Source of the DNA: Roseitalea sp.
GTDB taxonomy: Bacteria; Pseudomonadota; Alphaproteobacteria; Rhizobiales; Rhizobiaceae
Reading direction: 5' to 3'
Assembly (NCBI GenBank): GCA_017642895.1
Contig: JAEPON010000002.1
Span: 366,956 to 430,955 of the forward strand
Length of the DNA: 64,000 nt
Shown: positions 34,784 through 44,126 of the stretch, piece after piece
How the letters are laid out: each line of letters starts with the position of its first letter
How positions within the stretch are numbered: position 1 is the stretch's first letter
Notes under the pieces: generated by a model
What the model was told of the DNA's origin: nothing
Database searches by the model: none
What the model saw: the letters and a program-made list of their open reading frames with translations, nothing else
Made by a program: the position numbers and the translations under genes

Positions 34784-36115
34784 ATGACCAACCTGCTGTC
34801 GCAGGCAGGCGGCCCGATCCGCATCACCAACGTCTCCGCGCGGGATGTGCGTTTCCCCACCTCCCGCAGTCTCGACGGGTCGGACGCCATGAACAAGGCG
34901 CCGGACTATTCGGCGGCCTATGTGGTGATCGAAACCGATCACGGGCCGTCCGGGCACGGTTTCACGTTCACCATCGGCCGCGGCAATGAGGTGTGCGTGG
35001 CGGCGATCCATGCCCTTGCGCCTCTCGTCAAAGGTCTGACGTTGGACGAGCTGTTTGCCGACATGGGCGCCATGTGGCGAAAACTCACCGGCGACAGCCA
35101 GTTGCGCTGGCTCGGACCGGACAAGGGCGCGATCCATCTGGCGACATCGGCGGTGGCGAACGCGCTTTGGGATCTTTATGCCAGGCTTCACGAAAAGCCG
35201 GTCTGGCAGGTGTTGGCCGAGATGGAACCGGAGGCCATCGTCGGGCTGGTCGACTGGCGTTACCTCAAAGACGCGCTCGATCCCGCCCAAGCCCTGGAAC
35301 GCTTGCAGGACAGGCAAAACGGGCGTGCCGGGCGAATGGCAACAATGCGCGCCGACGGTTACCCGGCCTACACCACCTCGGCGGGCTGGCTGGGCTATTC
35401 CGACGAGAAATTGAAGGGTCTGATCCGAAAGGCCATCGCTGACGGATGGACGCACTTCAAAATGAAGGTCGGCGGCGATCCGGCCGACGATCTTCGCCGC
35501 GCCGGACTGATACGCGATGAAATCGGCCCCGACCGCACCCTGATGATGGATGCCAATCAGGTCTGGGGCGCGAACGAGGCGATCGAACGGATGGCGCCGC
35601 TGGCCGCCTTCGATCCCCTGTGGATCGAGGAGCCGACAAGCCCCGACGATATTCTCGGCCATGCCCGCATCGCCCGTGCCGTGGCGCCGGTCGGCGTGGC
35701 CACCGGCGAACACTGCCATAATGCGGTGATGTTCAAACAGTTCCTGCAGGCTCAAGCCCTGTCCTATTGCCAGATCGATGCAGGCCGCTTGGCCGGCCCC
35801 AACGAGATGATCGCCGTCCTGCTTCTGGCGGACCGTTTCGGCGTTCCGGTCTGCCCGCATGCGGGCGGTGTCGGCCTTTGCGAGATGGTCCAGCACATCG
35901 CGCTTTTCGACTACATCGCCGTCTCCGGCACGTTGGAAGGTCGTGTCCTTGAATATGTCGACCATCTGCACGAGCACTTTGTCGATCCGGTGACGATGAG
36001 GAACGGTCGCTACATGCCGCCCGAAGCGCCCGGCTATTCGACCGAGATGAAGCGCACCAGCATCGACGATCACAGCTTCCCCGATGGCCCGGTGTGGCGG
36101 TCGGAAACGCACTGA
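34784..36115 (+). CDS. L-fuconate dehydratase (enolase superfamily)
   Basis: 443 residues, the distinctive length of L-fuconate dehydratases (about 440, against 370-400 for most relatives). Catalytic lysine in HFKMKVGG, metal ligands in LMMDANQVWG, WIEEPTSPDD and ATGEHCHNAV, and base histidine in CPHAGGVGLCEMVQH are all visible. It removes water from L-fuconate to give 2-keto-3-deoxy-L-fuconate. A GGAG ribosome site precedes the ATG. The next gene, an SDR dehydrogenase, supplies the following step. Confidence 0.92.
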   Translation: MTNLLSQAGGPIRITNVSARDVRFPTSRSLDGSDAMNKAPDYSAAYVVIETDHGPSGHGFTFTIGRGNEVCVAAIHALAPLVKGLTLDELFADMGAMWRKLTGDSQLRWLGPDKGAIHLATSAVANALWDLYARLHEKPVWQVLAEMEPEAIVGLVDWRYLKDALDPAQALERLQDRQNGRAGRMATMRADGYPAYTTSAGWLGYSDEKLKGLIRKAIADGWTHFKMKVGGDPADDLRRAGLIRDEIGPDRTLMMDANQVWGANEAIERMAPLAAFDPLWIEEPTSPDDILGHARIARAVAPVGVATGEHCHNAVMFKQFLQAQALSYCQIDAGRLAGPNEMIAVLLLADRFGVPVCPHAGGVGLCEMVQHIALFDYIAVSGTLEGRVLEYVDHLHEHFVDPVTMRNGRYMPPEAPGYSTEMKRTSIDDHSFPDGPVWRSETH

Positions 36116-36143
36116 CGCAAAGCCGCGAAAGGAGTGGCCGGCA

Positions 36144-36893
36144 ATGGGACGATTGGAAGGCAAGACCTGCTTGGTCACGGCCGCTGGCCAGGGCATCGGC
36201 AAGGCAACGGCGCTGGCAATGCTGCGCGAAGGCGCACACGTCTACGCAACGGATATCAACGAGGCAGCGCTGCCGGACATGGCCAGGGCGGGGTGTGAGA
36301 CGCGGATGCTCGATGTGCGCGAACCCGGCAGCATCAGGGGCGCCCTGGATGCAATCGGTCCCGTCAATGTGCTCTTCAACAGCGCCGGTTTCGTCGCCCA
36401 CGGATCGATCCTCGATTGTGACGAGGACGAATGGGCCTTTTCCGTCGATCTCAACATGACGGGGATGTATCGGGTCATCCGCGCCTTTCTGCCCGGCATG
36501 CTGGAAACCGGCGGAGGAACCATCATCAACATGTCCTCGGTCGCCTCGAGCGTGATTGCCGCGCCCAACCGCTTTGCGTATGGCGCGACCAAGGCCGGCG
36601 TGATCGGCATGACCAAGGCGATTGCCGCCGACTTCATCGGCCAGGGCATCCGCGCCCACGCGATCTGTCCCGGCACGATCGAAAGCCCCTCGCTGGAAGA
36701 CCGGATCAGAACGCTCGGCGAGACGATGGGCGGATATGAAAAGGCACGCCAAGCCTTCGTCGCGCGCCAACCCATTGGCCGCATCGGCAAGGCCGAGGAG
36801 GTCGCAGCGCTCGCGGTCTATCTGTCCTCCGACGAAGCGGCTTACTCGACCGGGACCATCCATGTCATCGATGGCGGCTGGAGCAATGTCTGA
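36144..36893 (+). CDS. SDR oxidoreductase, probable 2-keto-3-deoxy-L-fuconate dehydrogenase
   Basis: 249 residues from the ATG at 36144, preceded by AAAGGAG. The cofactor loop TAAGQGIG, the NAG-like LFNSAGF, the catalytic serine region (INMSSVAS) and YGATK are intact. An aspartate after beta-2 (YATDINE) favours NAD over NADP. The TAA-x-QGIG wording matches the DHRS6-like SDRs that oxidise 2-keto-3-deoxy-L-fuconate at C4. It is the last gene of the operon from 31632. The hydrolase that would finish this route is not in the window. Confidence 0.87.
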   Translation: MGRLEGKTCLVTAAGQGIGKATALAMLREGAHVYATDINEAALPDMARAGCETRMLDVREPGSIRGALDAIGPVNVLFNSAGFVAHGSILDCDEDEWAFSVDLNMTGMYRVIRAFLPGMLETGGGTIINMSSVASSVIAAPNRFAYGATKAGVIGMTKAIAADFIGQGIRAHAICPGTIESPSLEDRIRTLGETMGGYEKARQAFVARQPIGRIGKAEEVAALAVYLSSDEAAYSTGTIHVIDGGWSNV

Positions 36894-37387
36894 CCGGCCG
36901 GCGCCAAATCGCGGAGCGCCGTAATCCGGCGCCTGGATGCCTGCGCGCGATGCGTGCAACACAGCGGTTGTCACCCGCCCGTGACCGTGCTGTCGGCGCG
37001 CATCGCACCCGGTTTTGGCTTTCATGCGTTTGGAGCGGTTCATCTTTGCCCGGAAGCGTTTGAGCGCCGGGATTTTGTGATCTGGCAAAACCAGCCATAC
37101 CCCATGCGGGTGACTACCCCGACAGACCCCGGCCCGCCAAGTTTGCCATCGAAATTGGAGCAAGTATGGGTCTGCTTGACGCCGGGAGCCTGCCATGAAT
37201 CCACCGAAACAGCCCGGTGCCCGGGCCAATGACCGCGCCCGACCGCGACCTCCGGGCACGGGCTTTGCGGCGCTTGATGACCCCATCTCCGTCTCGGCGC
37301 CGCTGATGGTCAAAATGACCAATGCGACAGGCTGACCACTACGATCAGTTCATCGCCGAATATCATGCCCGAAAGTAAGGATCGCTC
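36894..37387. other. 494-base intergenic region upstream of aguB
   Basis: No convincing gene. A short open frame from 37196 lacks protein character. Two copies of TACCCC, 17 bases apart (37098-37103 and 37115-37120), could be a LuxR-type site. AAGGA just before 37388 is the ribosome site of aguB. Confidence 0.5.
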
Positions 37388-38266
37388 ATGCGCCCCGTGA
37401 CCCTCGCCGCCACGCAGATGGCGTGTTCGTGGAATACCGACGAAAACATTGCCAAGGCCGAGAGCCTCGTCATCGCGGCGGCCGAAAAAGGCGCTCAAAT
37501 GATCCTCCTGCAGGAATTGTTCGAAACGCCCTATTTTTGCCTTGAGCAGAAGCGCGATCATCTGGCCCTGGCGCGGTCTACCGACAAAAGCGCGGTCGTT
37601 TCGCACTTCCGTGCGCTTGCCCGGACGCTGAACGTCGTCCTGCCGGTCTCATACTTTGAGCAGGCCGGGCCAGCCCGCTACAATTCACTGGCCATCATCG
37701 ACGCCGACGGCGCGTTGCGCGCCAACTATCGAAAAACCCATATTCCGCAAGCGCCCGGTTATGAGGAAAAGTTCTACTTCAATCCCGGTGACACCGGTTT
37801 TGAGGTGGTCGAGACACGTTTCGGACGTCTGGGTTGCGGCATTTGCTGGGACCAATGGTTCCCGGAGACCGCACGCTGCCTTGCTCTGAAGGGCGCCGAA
37901 GTCCTGATGTTTCCCACCGCGATCGGCAGCGAACCCGCCAACCCTTCGCTGGACAGCGCCGGCCATTGGCGCCGGACGATGCAGGGGCACGCCGCCGCCA
38001 ACATGATCCCGCTGGTCGCCTCCAACCGCGTGGGAGACGAAAAGGACGGTGACACCGCGATGACCTTCTACGGCACCTCGTTCATCGCCGGCCACACCGG
38101 CGAGATCCTGGCCGAGGCCGACAGGACGGATGAGGCTGTGATCACCGCCACCGTAGACCTCGACGCGGCCGCCGCCTATCGCGCCGAATGGGGCGTCTTC
38201 CGCGATCGCCGGCCAACGATGTACCGCACGCTGCGGACGCTTGACGGATCAACCGTCTCGGACTGA
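37388..38266 (+). CDS. aguB: N-carbamoylputrescine amidase
   Basis: 292 residues, full length for AguB. The nitrilase-fold triad is clear: E in ILLQELFETPYFC, K in YRKTHIPQAPG and C in GCGICWDQWFPE. The sequence around the lysine and cysteine matches the AguB branch closely. It converts N-carbamoylputrescine to putrescine, CO2 and ammonia, the step after agmatine deiminase, and two agmatine-deiminase genes lie at 44126 and 45142. The dppABC genes separate it from them. Confidence 0.93.
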   Translation: MRPVTLAATQMACSWNTDENIAKAESLVIAAAEKGAQMILLQELFETPYFCLEQKRDHLALARSTDKSAVVSHFRALARTLNVVLPVSYFEQAGPARYNSLAIIDADGALRANYRKTHIPQAPGYEEKFYFNPGDTGFEVVETRFGRLGCGICWDQWFPETARCLALKGAEVLMFPTAIGSEPANPSLDSAGHWRRTMQGHAAANMIPLVASNRVGDEKDGDTAMTFYGTSFIAGHTGEILAEADRTDEAVITATVDLDAAAAYRAEWGVFRDRRPTMYRTLRTLDGSTVSD

Positions 38267-38284
38267 CCGAGCACGCGCGCAAAC

Positions 38285-38310
38285 CATCTGCGCACGGGAT
38301 GCCGCAGATG
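38285..38310. terminator. Bidirectional hairpin between aguB and dppC
   Basis: CATCTGCG (38285-38292) and CGCAGATG (38303-38310) form a perfect 8-pair stem with a 10-base loop in the 66-base gap between convergent genes. There is no long T-run on either side. Confidence 0.45.
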
Positions 38311-38332
38311 TTGGTGCGGGCTTTCTTGTCCT

Positions 38333-39262
38333 CTACACGCCGGCTTCCGCCGCGCCCAGGGCCGGGTCGAGATGATCCCGCAGCGAATCGCCGAGCAGGT
38401 TGAAGCCGATCGCAACCAGCGCAATCGCCCCACCGGGAAAGACCGCCAGCCACCACGCCGTCGGTTGATGGGTCAGGCTGTCGAAGATCAAGGCACCCCA
38501 TTCGGGCGTTGGCGGTTGCGCGCCAAGGCCGAGAAACGAAAGGCCGGAGGCGGCCAGGATGACGAAGCCCACATCGGTGGTGGCCTGCACGATCACCAGC
38601 GGCCAGACCATCGGCAGGAGCGTCACAAACACGATCCGCGCCGGCGACGCGCCCATGGCACGGGCGGCCGCGACAAACTCCTGTTCCTTCAATGACAGGA
38701 TGCGGCTGCGGATCAGCCGTGCATACCAGGGCCAGAAAACCGCCGCCAGCGCAATCGTGGTCGGGATCATCCCGCCGCCAAAACTGGCGGCGATCGCCGC
38801 TGCCAGGATCAGCGCGGGAAAGGCGAGGAAAAGATCGGTCACCCGCATGAGAACTTCATCCACCAGCCCGCCGACATAGCCGGCAATCAGACCGATGGCC
38901 GTGCCGACGATCGAGGCGACCAAAAGGACCGCGAGCGAGACCGTCAGCGATATCCACGAGCCGGCCAGCACCCGGGCCAGCATGTCGCGGCCGATCTTGT
39001 CCGTGCCCATCCAGTGCTCGGCCGACGGCGGTTGCAGGCGCGCCACAATGTTCATCTTCAGAGGATCGAAAGCGGTCAGATGGGTATCGAGAACAAAGGC
39101 GCCGAACGACGCGATGCCGGCAAGAAGCACGAAGGCAACGATTGCGCAGGCGATCGTCGCCTGGCCCGATGAGGCGGCAAAACCCCGCACGGCACCGGCA
39201 ACCGCCGCCATCCGGGCGATCGCCGATTTGCCTTCAGGGCCTGGGTGGACCACGGCGCTCAT
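38333..39262 (-). CDS. ABC transporter permease, DppC type
   Basis: 309 residues with an N-terminal cytoplasmic stretch, one early membrane segment, then five more and the motif SPARIVFVTLLPMVWP of oligopeptide/nickel-type permeases. It overlaps dppB by 4 bases and is the last gene of the leftward dppABC unit. It belongs to a peptide/opine-type importer whose ATPases are encoded divergently at 42136 and 43122. Confidence 0.92.
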   Translation of the reverse strand: MSAVVHPGPEGKSAIARMAAVAGAVRGFAASSGQATIACAIVAFVLLAGIASFGAFVLDTHLTAFDPLKMNIVARLQPPSAEHWMGTDKIGRDMLARVLAGSWISLTVSLAVLLVASIVGTAIGLIAGYVGGLVDEVLMRVTDLFLAFPALILAAAIAASFGGGMIPTTIALAAVFWPWYARLIRSRILSLKEQEFVAAARAMGASPARIVFVTLLPMVWPLVIVQATTDVGFVILAASGLSFLGLGAQPPTPEWGALIFDSLTHQPTAWWLAVFPGGAIALVAIGFNLLGDSLRDHLDPALGAAEAGV

Positions 39263-40266
39263 TTGAGGCTCACCCGGGGATCGATGAATGCATAGGACAG
39301 ATCGACCAGGAAGTTGATCAACGTGTATGCCAGCGCCACCACCAGCGTGATCGCCATGATGGCATTATAGTCGGAGGCCGAGATGGCATCGGCCGTGTAC
39401 CGCCCAAGGCCCGGCCAGTCGAAGATCAGTTCGATGAACACCGCCCCCGATATCAAAAGGCCAAGATTGAGCCCGAAAATCGTGACGATGGGCAGCATCG
39501 CATTGCCCAGCGCGTGGCGCGCATAGACCCGGAACGGCGAGATGCCCTTGGCACGCGCGGTGCGTATGAAGTCCTGCGACAGCACTTCGAGCATCGACAC
39601 GCGAACGACCCTGATGATGATCGCCATCGAGGGAATGGCCAGAACGGCGACCGGCATGATCATGTGCCGCAACGCATCGGCGAACAGATCGAAACGGCCG
39701 GCAATCAGGCTGTCGATGGTCATGAAGCCCGTGACGAATTCGGGCGGCACGACGCCGGTGCCCAGCCGTCCGCCAAACGGCAGAAGCCCGAACGTTGCAA
39801 AGAAGATCAATTGGAAGATCAGCGCCAGCCAGAAGTCGGGAACCGACAAGCCGAAAACGGCAACGCCGCGCACGGCAACATCGGCGCCCCGCGCGCTTTG
39901 AACCGCGGCGATCGCGCCCAGCGCAACGCCCAGCACCAGGCTCACGAGCCCGGCGAAAATCACCAGTTCCAGCGTTGCCGGAAAGAAGGTCAGAATGTCC
40001 TCGGCGATGGGACGCCGGGTGATGATCGACTGCCCGAAATCGCCGTCGATCACATTGGAGACATAGGTCAGAAACTGTCGATGAACCGGCTCATCGAGCC
40101 CCAGCCGATCGCGGATCGCCGCCACGGCGTCCGGACCCGCGCGCGCGCCGGCGATCAAACGCGCCGGGTCGCCGGGCAAAAGCCGGGCAAGCGCGAATGT
40201 CATCACGATGACCCCGGCGATCAGGATCAGCGTGGCGATGAGGCGCCTGACAATGAACCGCGCCAC
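39259..40266 (-). CDS. ABC transporter permease, DppB type
   Basis: 335 residues with six predicted membrane segments. It starts with the typical MARFIVRRLIATLILIAGV segment and has the DppB-family loop RTARAKGISPFRVYARHALGN. It partners DppC in the inner membrane. The gap to dppA is 15 bases and it overlaps dppC by 4. Confidence 0.93.
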   Translation of the reverse strand: MARFIVRRLIATLILIAGVIVMTFALARLLPGDPARLIAGARAGPDAVAAIRDRLGLDEPVHRQFLTYVSNVIDGDFGQSIITRRPIAEDILTFFPATLELVIFAGLVSLVLGVALGAIAAVQSARGADVAVRGVAVFGLSVPDFWLALIFQLIFFATFGLLPFGGRLGTGVVPPEFVTGFMTIDSLIAGRFDLFADALRHMIMPVAVLAIPSMAIIIRVVRVSMLEVLSQDFIRTARAKGISPFRVYARHALGNAMLPIVTIFGLNLGLLISGAVFIELIFDWPGLGRYTADAISASDYNAIMAITLVVALAYTLINFLVDLSYAFIDPRVSLK

Positions 40267-40281
40267 GCCGAGCCTCCCCGG

Positions 40282-41937
40282 TCAGCCCTTGCGATGCATG
40301 TTGTAGAAATCCAGCGTCGCCACATAGATCGGATTGTTGTCGGGCGCCACAATGTCGTTGCGCATGATGAACTGGGTGCGCTCCTGCTGGATCGGCAGCC
40401 ATGCGGGATCTTCAGCGGTCAAAATCTCGGCGAGACGCTGAACCTTGGCCGCGTTCGCCTCATCGATCGGCTGGAATTCCAGTTCATCGATCAGGGCCGT
40501 CACCTCGTCATTGGCATAACGTCCCGAGTTGCCATCCGCCGGCGTGGCATCACCGCTGAACAGGCCCCATGCGAAGCTGTAGGGATGGTTCACATTCGGC
40601 CACCAGGAGAAATAGAACATGTCCGGGCGGCTCTCGGGCGGCCCGTCGCCGAAGAACGCGTCGATGAATGCGGAAAACGACATCTCCTGCAACACCAGAT
40701 CAATGCCGATCTCGGCCAGCCATGCCTGCATCAATTGTGCCTCGACATCGCCGAACCCCGAATAATAGGCCAGCGTCAGTTCCGTGCCCTGCGCAATGCC
40801 GGCCTCGTCCAGCAATTGGCGCGCCTTGTCCAGATCGAACGGCGTCAGGCGCGAGCCGCTTCCGACACCTTGCAGGAGCGAAGGGAAGACCGATGTCGGC
40901 TTGTCGGCGGTGCCGAGCGTGACCTGCTCGATGTAGGTGTCATGGTCGAAGGCGTGGCAGATCGCGCGGCGTGCCCGGGGATCGGCCAGCGCTCCGTCCG
41001 CGGCAAAGGAGATGAACTGCACTGTGAATGTCGGCGAGTCGCCGAAGACGAAACGGTCGTCTTCGCGAAACCGGACGGCGTCTTCGGGTTCCATGGCCAG
41101 GGAGACATCCGCCTCGCCATTTTCCAGAAGCTGGCGCCGCGTCGCCGAGACCGGAATTGTCTTGGTGATGACCCGACTGAAATGCGGCCCGTCCCATCCT
41201 TTGCGATAGGCATCGCTTTTGGCGAACGTCGCATCCTGTCCCGGGTTGAGCGCCTCCAGCACATAGGGACCCGACCCGACCGGATTGGCCTGCAGATGGG
41301 CGGACCCCATATCGTCCTCGCCGAGCGAATTGTCTTCGGCCGCTGTGGGGCTGGCGATCCAGAAACCATATTGCGAAGCAACCTGCAGATCGAAGAACGG
41401 TCGCGCGACGCCAAGATCGAAGCGGATGGTCCGCGGATCGACGACCGTGATCTGCGTCTCCGGATCATCGATACGCCAGGTCGCCGTCAGGCCCCAGGGA
41501 TGGGTGATCAGGCGGGTGACGGCTTTCTTGACCGCAGCGGCGTCGCACACCGTTCCGTCATGGAACATGACGCCGTCGGCCAGCGTGAATGTCCAGCTTG
41601 AGCCATCCGCATTGCTTTCCCATTGGGTTGCAAGCGACGGGCTGGCCTTGAGCGTTTCGGTGCCGTCGAGCACCGTCAGCGTCTCGTAGACGGGGCGCAA
41701 ACCGTAGGCCCATTCAATGTTGGTTGCCGGATCGAGATTTTCGACCGAAGCATCGACCAGAACCACCAGCGCGTTGGGATCGCGGGCGCCCAACGGGGGC
41801 GCTGCGGCTTCGCCAGCCGCAAAGACCCGCGTCGACCACCCGGTTGCGGCCATCGCCAATGTCGAACTCGCCGCGAGAAATTGCCGGCGGGGCATTGTGA
41901 ATTGCGGCCCGTTGCCTGAACGTTTGGTGCTGGTCAT
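40282..41937 (-). CDS. ABC transporter binding protein, DppA/family-5 (Tat substrate)
   Basis: 551 residues from the ATG at 41937, which follows GGGAG; an extension to 42012 is not supported. The N terminus has a twin-arginine signal (TMPRRQFLAASSTLAMAATG) ending near RVFA. The mature part is a family-5 solute-binding protein (VENLDPATNIEWAY, LADGVMFHDGT). It captures a peptide, opine or polyamine-related compound for DppBC. The flanking agmatine genes suggest a guanidino or polyamine conjugate as ligand. Confidence 0.91.
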   Translation of the reverse strand: MTSTKRSGNGPQFTMPRRQFLAASSTLAMAATGWSTRVFAAGEAAAPPLGARDPNALVVLVDASVENLDPATNIEWAYGLRPVYETLTVLDGTETLKASPSLATQWESNADGSSWTFTLADGVMFHDGTVCDAAAVKKAVTRLITHPWGLTATWRIDDPETQITVVDPRTIRFDLGVARPFFDLQVASQYGFWIASPTAAEDNSLGEDDMGSAHLQANPVGSGPYVLEALNPGQDATFAKSDAYRKGWDGPHFSRVITKTIPVSATRRQLLENGEADVSLAMEPEDAVRFREDDRFVFGDSPTFTVQFISFAADGALADPRARRAICHAFDHDTYIEQVTLGTADKPTSVFPSLLQGVGSGSRLTPFDLDKARQLLDEAGIAQGTELTLAYYSGFGDVEAQLMQAWLAEIGIDLVLQEMSFSAFIDAFFGDGPPESRPDMFYFSWWPNVNHPYSFAWGLFSGDATPADGNSGRYANDEVTALIDELEFQPIDEANAAKVQRLAEILTAEDPAWLPIQQERTQFIMRNDIVAPDNNPIYVATLDFYNMHRKG

Positions 41938-42135
41938 TGACGGATCTCCCACATCTTCGAACCGGCCGCACGCATGTCGGGTGCCTGCTGACCGCTCCTT
42001 TCCATGCTGCACTGTCGTTGAGCGGGCCGGTCAGTGTCGATACCCCGTATGGGTCACATTCGAAGTCGGCTCACGGTGTGTAGGCTGGACGGCACGGCAT
42101 AATGAGGCGCGGACGGGAAAGGGACGGCATCACCG

Positions 42136-43125
42136 ATGCGCTTGCTTGAGGTGAACGATCTGACGGTGACATTGAACGTCGGAGAGCGGTCGGCAACCAT
42201 CGTCGACCGGCTTTCCCTGACGCTCGATCGTGGCCGGTGCCTGGGGCTTGTGGGGGAAAGCGGCTCCGGCAAGAGCACTGCGGCGATGGCGGTCATCGGG
42301 CTGCTCGGCCATGGCAGCCTGTCGGCGCGGGGCAGCGTGCGGTTTCAGGGCGCCGAACTTGTCAATGCCCATGCCAAGACCTTGCGGGCCTTGCAGGGGC
42401 GCGAGATTGCGATGATCTTCCAGGATCCGATGAGCGCCCTCAATCCGGTGCAGTGCATTGGCGACCAGATCGTCGAATGCGTGCGAGCGCATGAAACGCT
42501 GTCAAAGAACAAGGCGCAAGCGCTAGCCCTTGAGGCGTTGAAACGCGTCGGCATGCCCGACCCGCCAGCCATGATGCGACGCTATCCGCACCAGCTCAGC
42601 GGTGGCCAGCGCCAGCGCGTCATGATTGCCATGGCGATCGTGTTCAAGCCCAAGCTTCTGATCGCCGACGAGCCGACCACCGCACTCGACCTGACCATCC
42701 AGGCCCAGATTCTCGCCTTGCTCAAACAACTGTCGCGTGATCTGGACATGGCGGTGCTGCTGATCACCCACGACTTGGGCGTCATCTCCGACATGGCCGA
42801 CGACATTGTTGTGCTCTATGCGGGACGGCCAGTCGAGCGCGGCAGAACCGCTGATGTTCTCGACCATCCCGGCCATCCTTACACGCGTGGCCTGCTGGCG
42901 GCTCATCCTTCGATTGACGACACAACCGAGCGTCTGACTCCCATCGCGGGAATGCCGCCGCCGCTGTGGGACAGGCCGCCAGGTTGCGCGTTCGCCCCCC
43001 GATGCAACCACGTGCAGCCAACATGCACCCAACGCGTCCCCGATCCGGTCGCACTCGATACGCCCGATCACCTGGCAACCTGCATTCTTGCCGGCAACAC
43101 CGAAACAATGGCGGCGGTCCGATGA
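42136..43125 (+). CDS. ABC transporter ATPase, DppD type
   Basis: 329 residues. Walker A (GESGSGKST), signature (LSGGQRQRVMIAMA) and Walker B (LLIADEPTTALD) are intact. The C-terminal oligopeptide-transport extension contains a cysteine cluster (CAFAPRCNHVQPTC) as in DppD/OppD, where it can bind an iron-sulfur cluster. It lies divergently from dppA with a 198-base gap and overlaps the next ATPase gene by 4 bases. Confidence 0.93.
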   Translation: MRLLEVNDLTVTLNVGERSATIVDRLSLTLDRGRCLGLVGESGSGKSTAAMAVIGLLGHGSLSARGSVRFQGAELVNAHAKTLRALQGREIAMIFQDPMSALNPVQCIGDQIVECVRAHETLSKNKAQALALEALKRVGMPDPPAMMRRYPHQLSGGQRQRVMIAMAIVFKPKLLIADEPTTALDLTIQAQILALLKQLSRDLDMAVLLITHDLGVISDMADDIVVLYAGRPVERGRTADVLDHPGHPYTRGLLAAHPSIDDTTERLTPIAGMPPPLWDRPPGCAFAPRCNHVQPTCTQRVPDPVALDTPDHLATCILAGNTETMAAVR

Positions 43126-44126
43126 TGCATGTGCGCCGCCCCGTGCTTGAGGTCCAGGGCCTGTCTGTGACCTTTCCCGGCGAGGCTGCGGGCGGATTTC
43201 GCAAACGGGCCGCGCCGTTCAAGGCGTTGGACGGCATCGATCTGACGCTCACCAATGGCGAGGCGCTGGGACTGATCGGTGAGTCCGGATCGGGCAAGAC
43301 CACGCTGGGCAAGGCCATCGTCGGGCTGGTGCCGACATCGGCCGGCACGATCACGCTGGAAGCCGGCGGCGGCGGGGCCGATCGGCGCGGCCGGGCCCGC
43401 AAGGTTCAGATGGTTTTCCAGGACCCGTACGCGTCGCTCCATCCGCGCCAAACCATCGGCCAGACGCTGGCGGAGCCGTTGCGCATTCACAAGGCGGTTC
43501 CAGTCGATGCCATCGAGCACAAGGTCGCCCAATTGCTGGAGCGCGTCGGGCTCATGCCGCACCACGCGCTGCGTTATCCGCAACACTTCAGCGGCGGGCA
43601 GCGCCAGCGCATTGCGATCGCACGCGCCATCGCCATCGAACCCTCGATGATCATCGCCGATGAACCGGTCAGTGCGCTCGACGTCTCGGTACAGGCGCAG
43701 ATTCTCAATCTGCTCGACGATTTGCGGCGCGAGCGCAACATGGCGATGCTGTTCATCTCGCACGACCTTTCGGTGGTCCGGCATCTGTGCCAACGCATCG
43801 CGGTGATGTATCTGGGCCGCATCGTCGAGGTGGCGCCAGCCAATGTGTTGACCCGACGCCCGGCCCATCCCTACACGGCCGCGCTCCTGTCGGCGGTGCC
43901 GCGCGTGCATGCCGGCAATGCCTCGGTCCGCAAGCCAATCGTCCTGGCCGGGGACATTCCGTCCCATGCGGCAATCCCCTCCGGCTGCCCGTTCCACACG
44001 CGATGCTGGCTCTACGACAAGAAGGGCAAGCCCGCGCAATGCCGCAACGCGCGTCCGCCGCTGGCCCAGCATGACGATGGCCGCCAATCGGCCTGCTTTT
44101 TTCCAAAGGAGGTCGCAAGCGCCTGA
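43122..44126 (+). CDS. ABC transporter ATPase, DppF type
   Basis: 334 residues from the ATG at 43122, which overlaps the dppD stop. Walker A (GESGSGKTT), signature ([14 protein letters not shown]) and Walker B ([12 protein letters not shown]) are intact, and the C terminus has the family cysteine cluster ([19 protein letters not shown]). It shares one base with the start of the first agmatine deiminase gene, which ties the transporter to agmatine breakdown. Confidence 0.93.
   Translation: MMHVRRPVLEVQGLSVTFPGEAAGGFRKRAAPFKALDGIDLTLTNGEALGLIGESGSGKTTLGKAIVGLVPTSAGTITLEAGGGGADRRGRARKVQMVFQDPYASLHPRQTIGQTLAEPLRIHKAVPVDAIEHKVAQLLERVGLMPHHALRYPQHFSGGQRQRIAIARAIAIEPSMIIADEPVSALDVSVQAQILNLLDDLRRERNMAMLFISHDLSVVRHLCQRIAVMYLGRIVEVAPANVLTRRPAHPYTAALLSAVPRVHAGNASVRKPIVLAGDIPSHAAIPSGCPFHTRCWLYDKKGKPAQCRNARPPLAQHDDGRQSACFFPKEVASA

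Noticed and set aside
33770..36202. 810-codon leftward open frame
   Set aside because: It is antisense to the ribokinase and fuconate dehydratase genes and has the histidine/arginine-rich look of an antisense frame.
39142..41601. 819-codon rightward open frame
   Set aside because: It is antisense to dppC, dppB and dppA, which have full-length family matches; long antisense frames are normal in GC-rich DNA.
42966..43121. Upstream extension of the DppF frame
   Set aside because: It lies inside dppD in another register; the overlapping ATG at 43122 fits family length.
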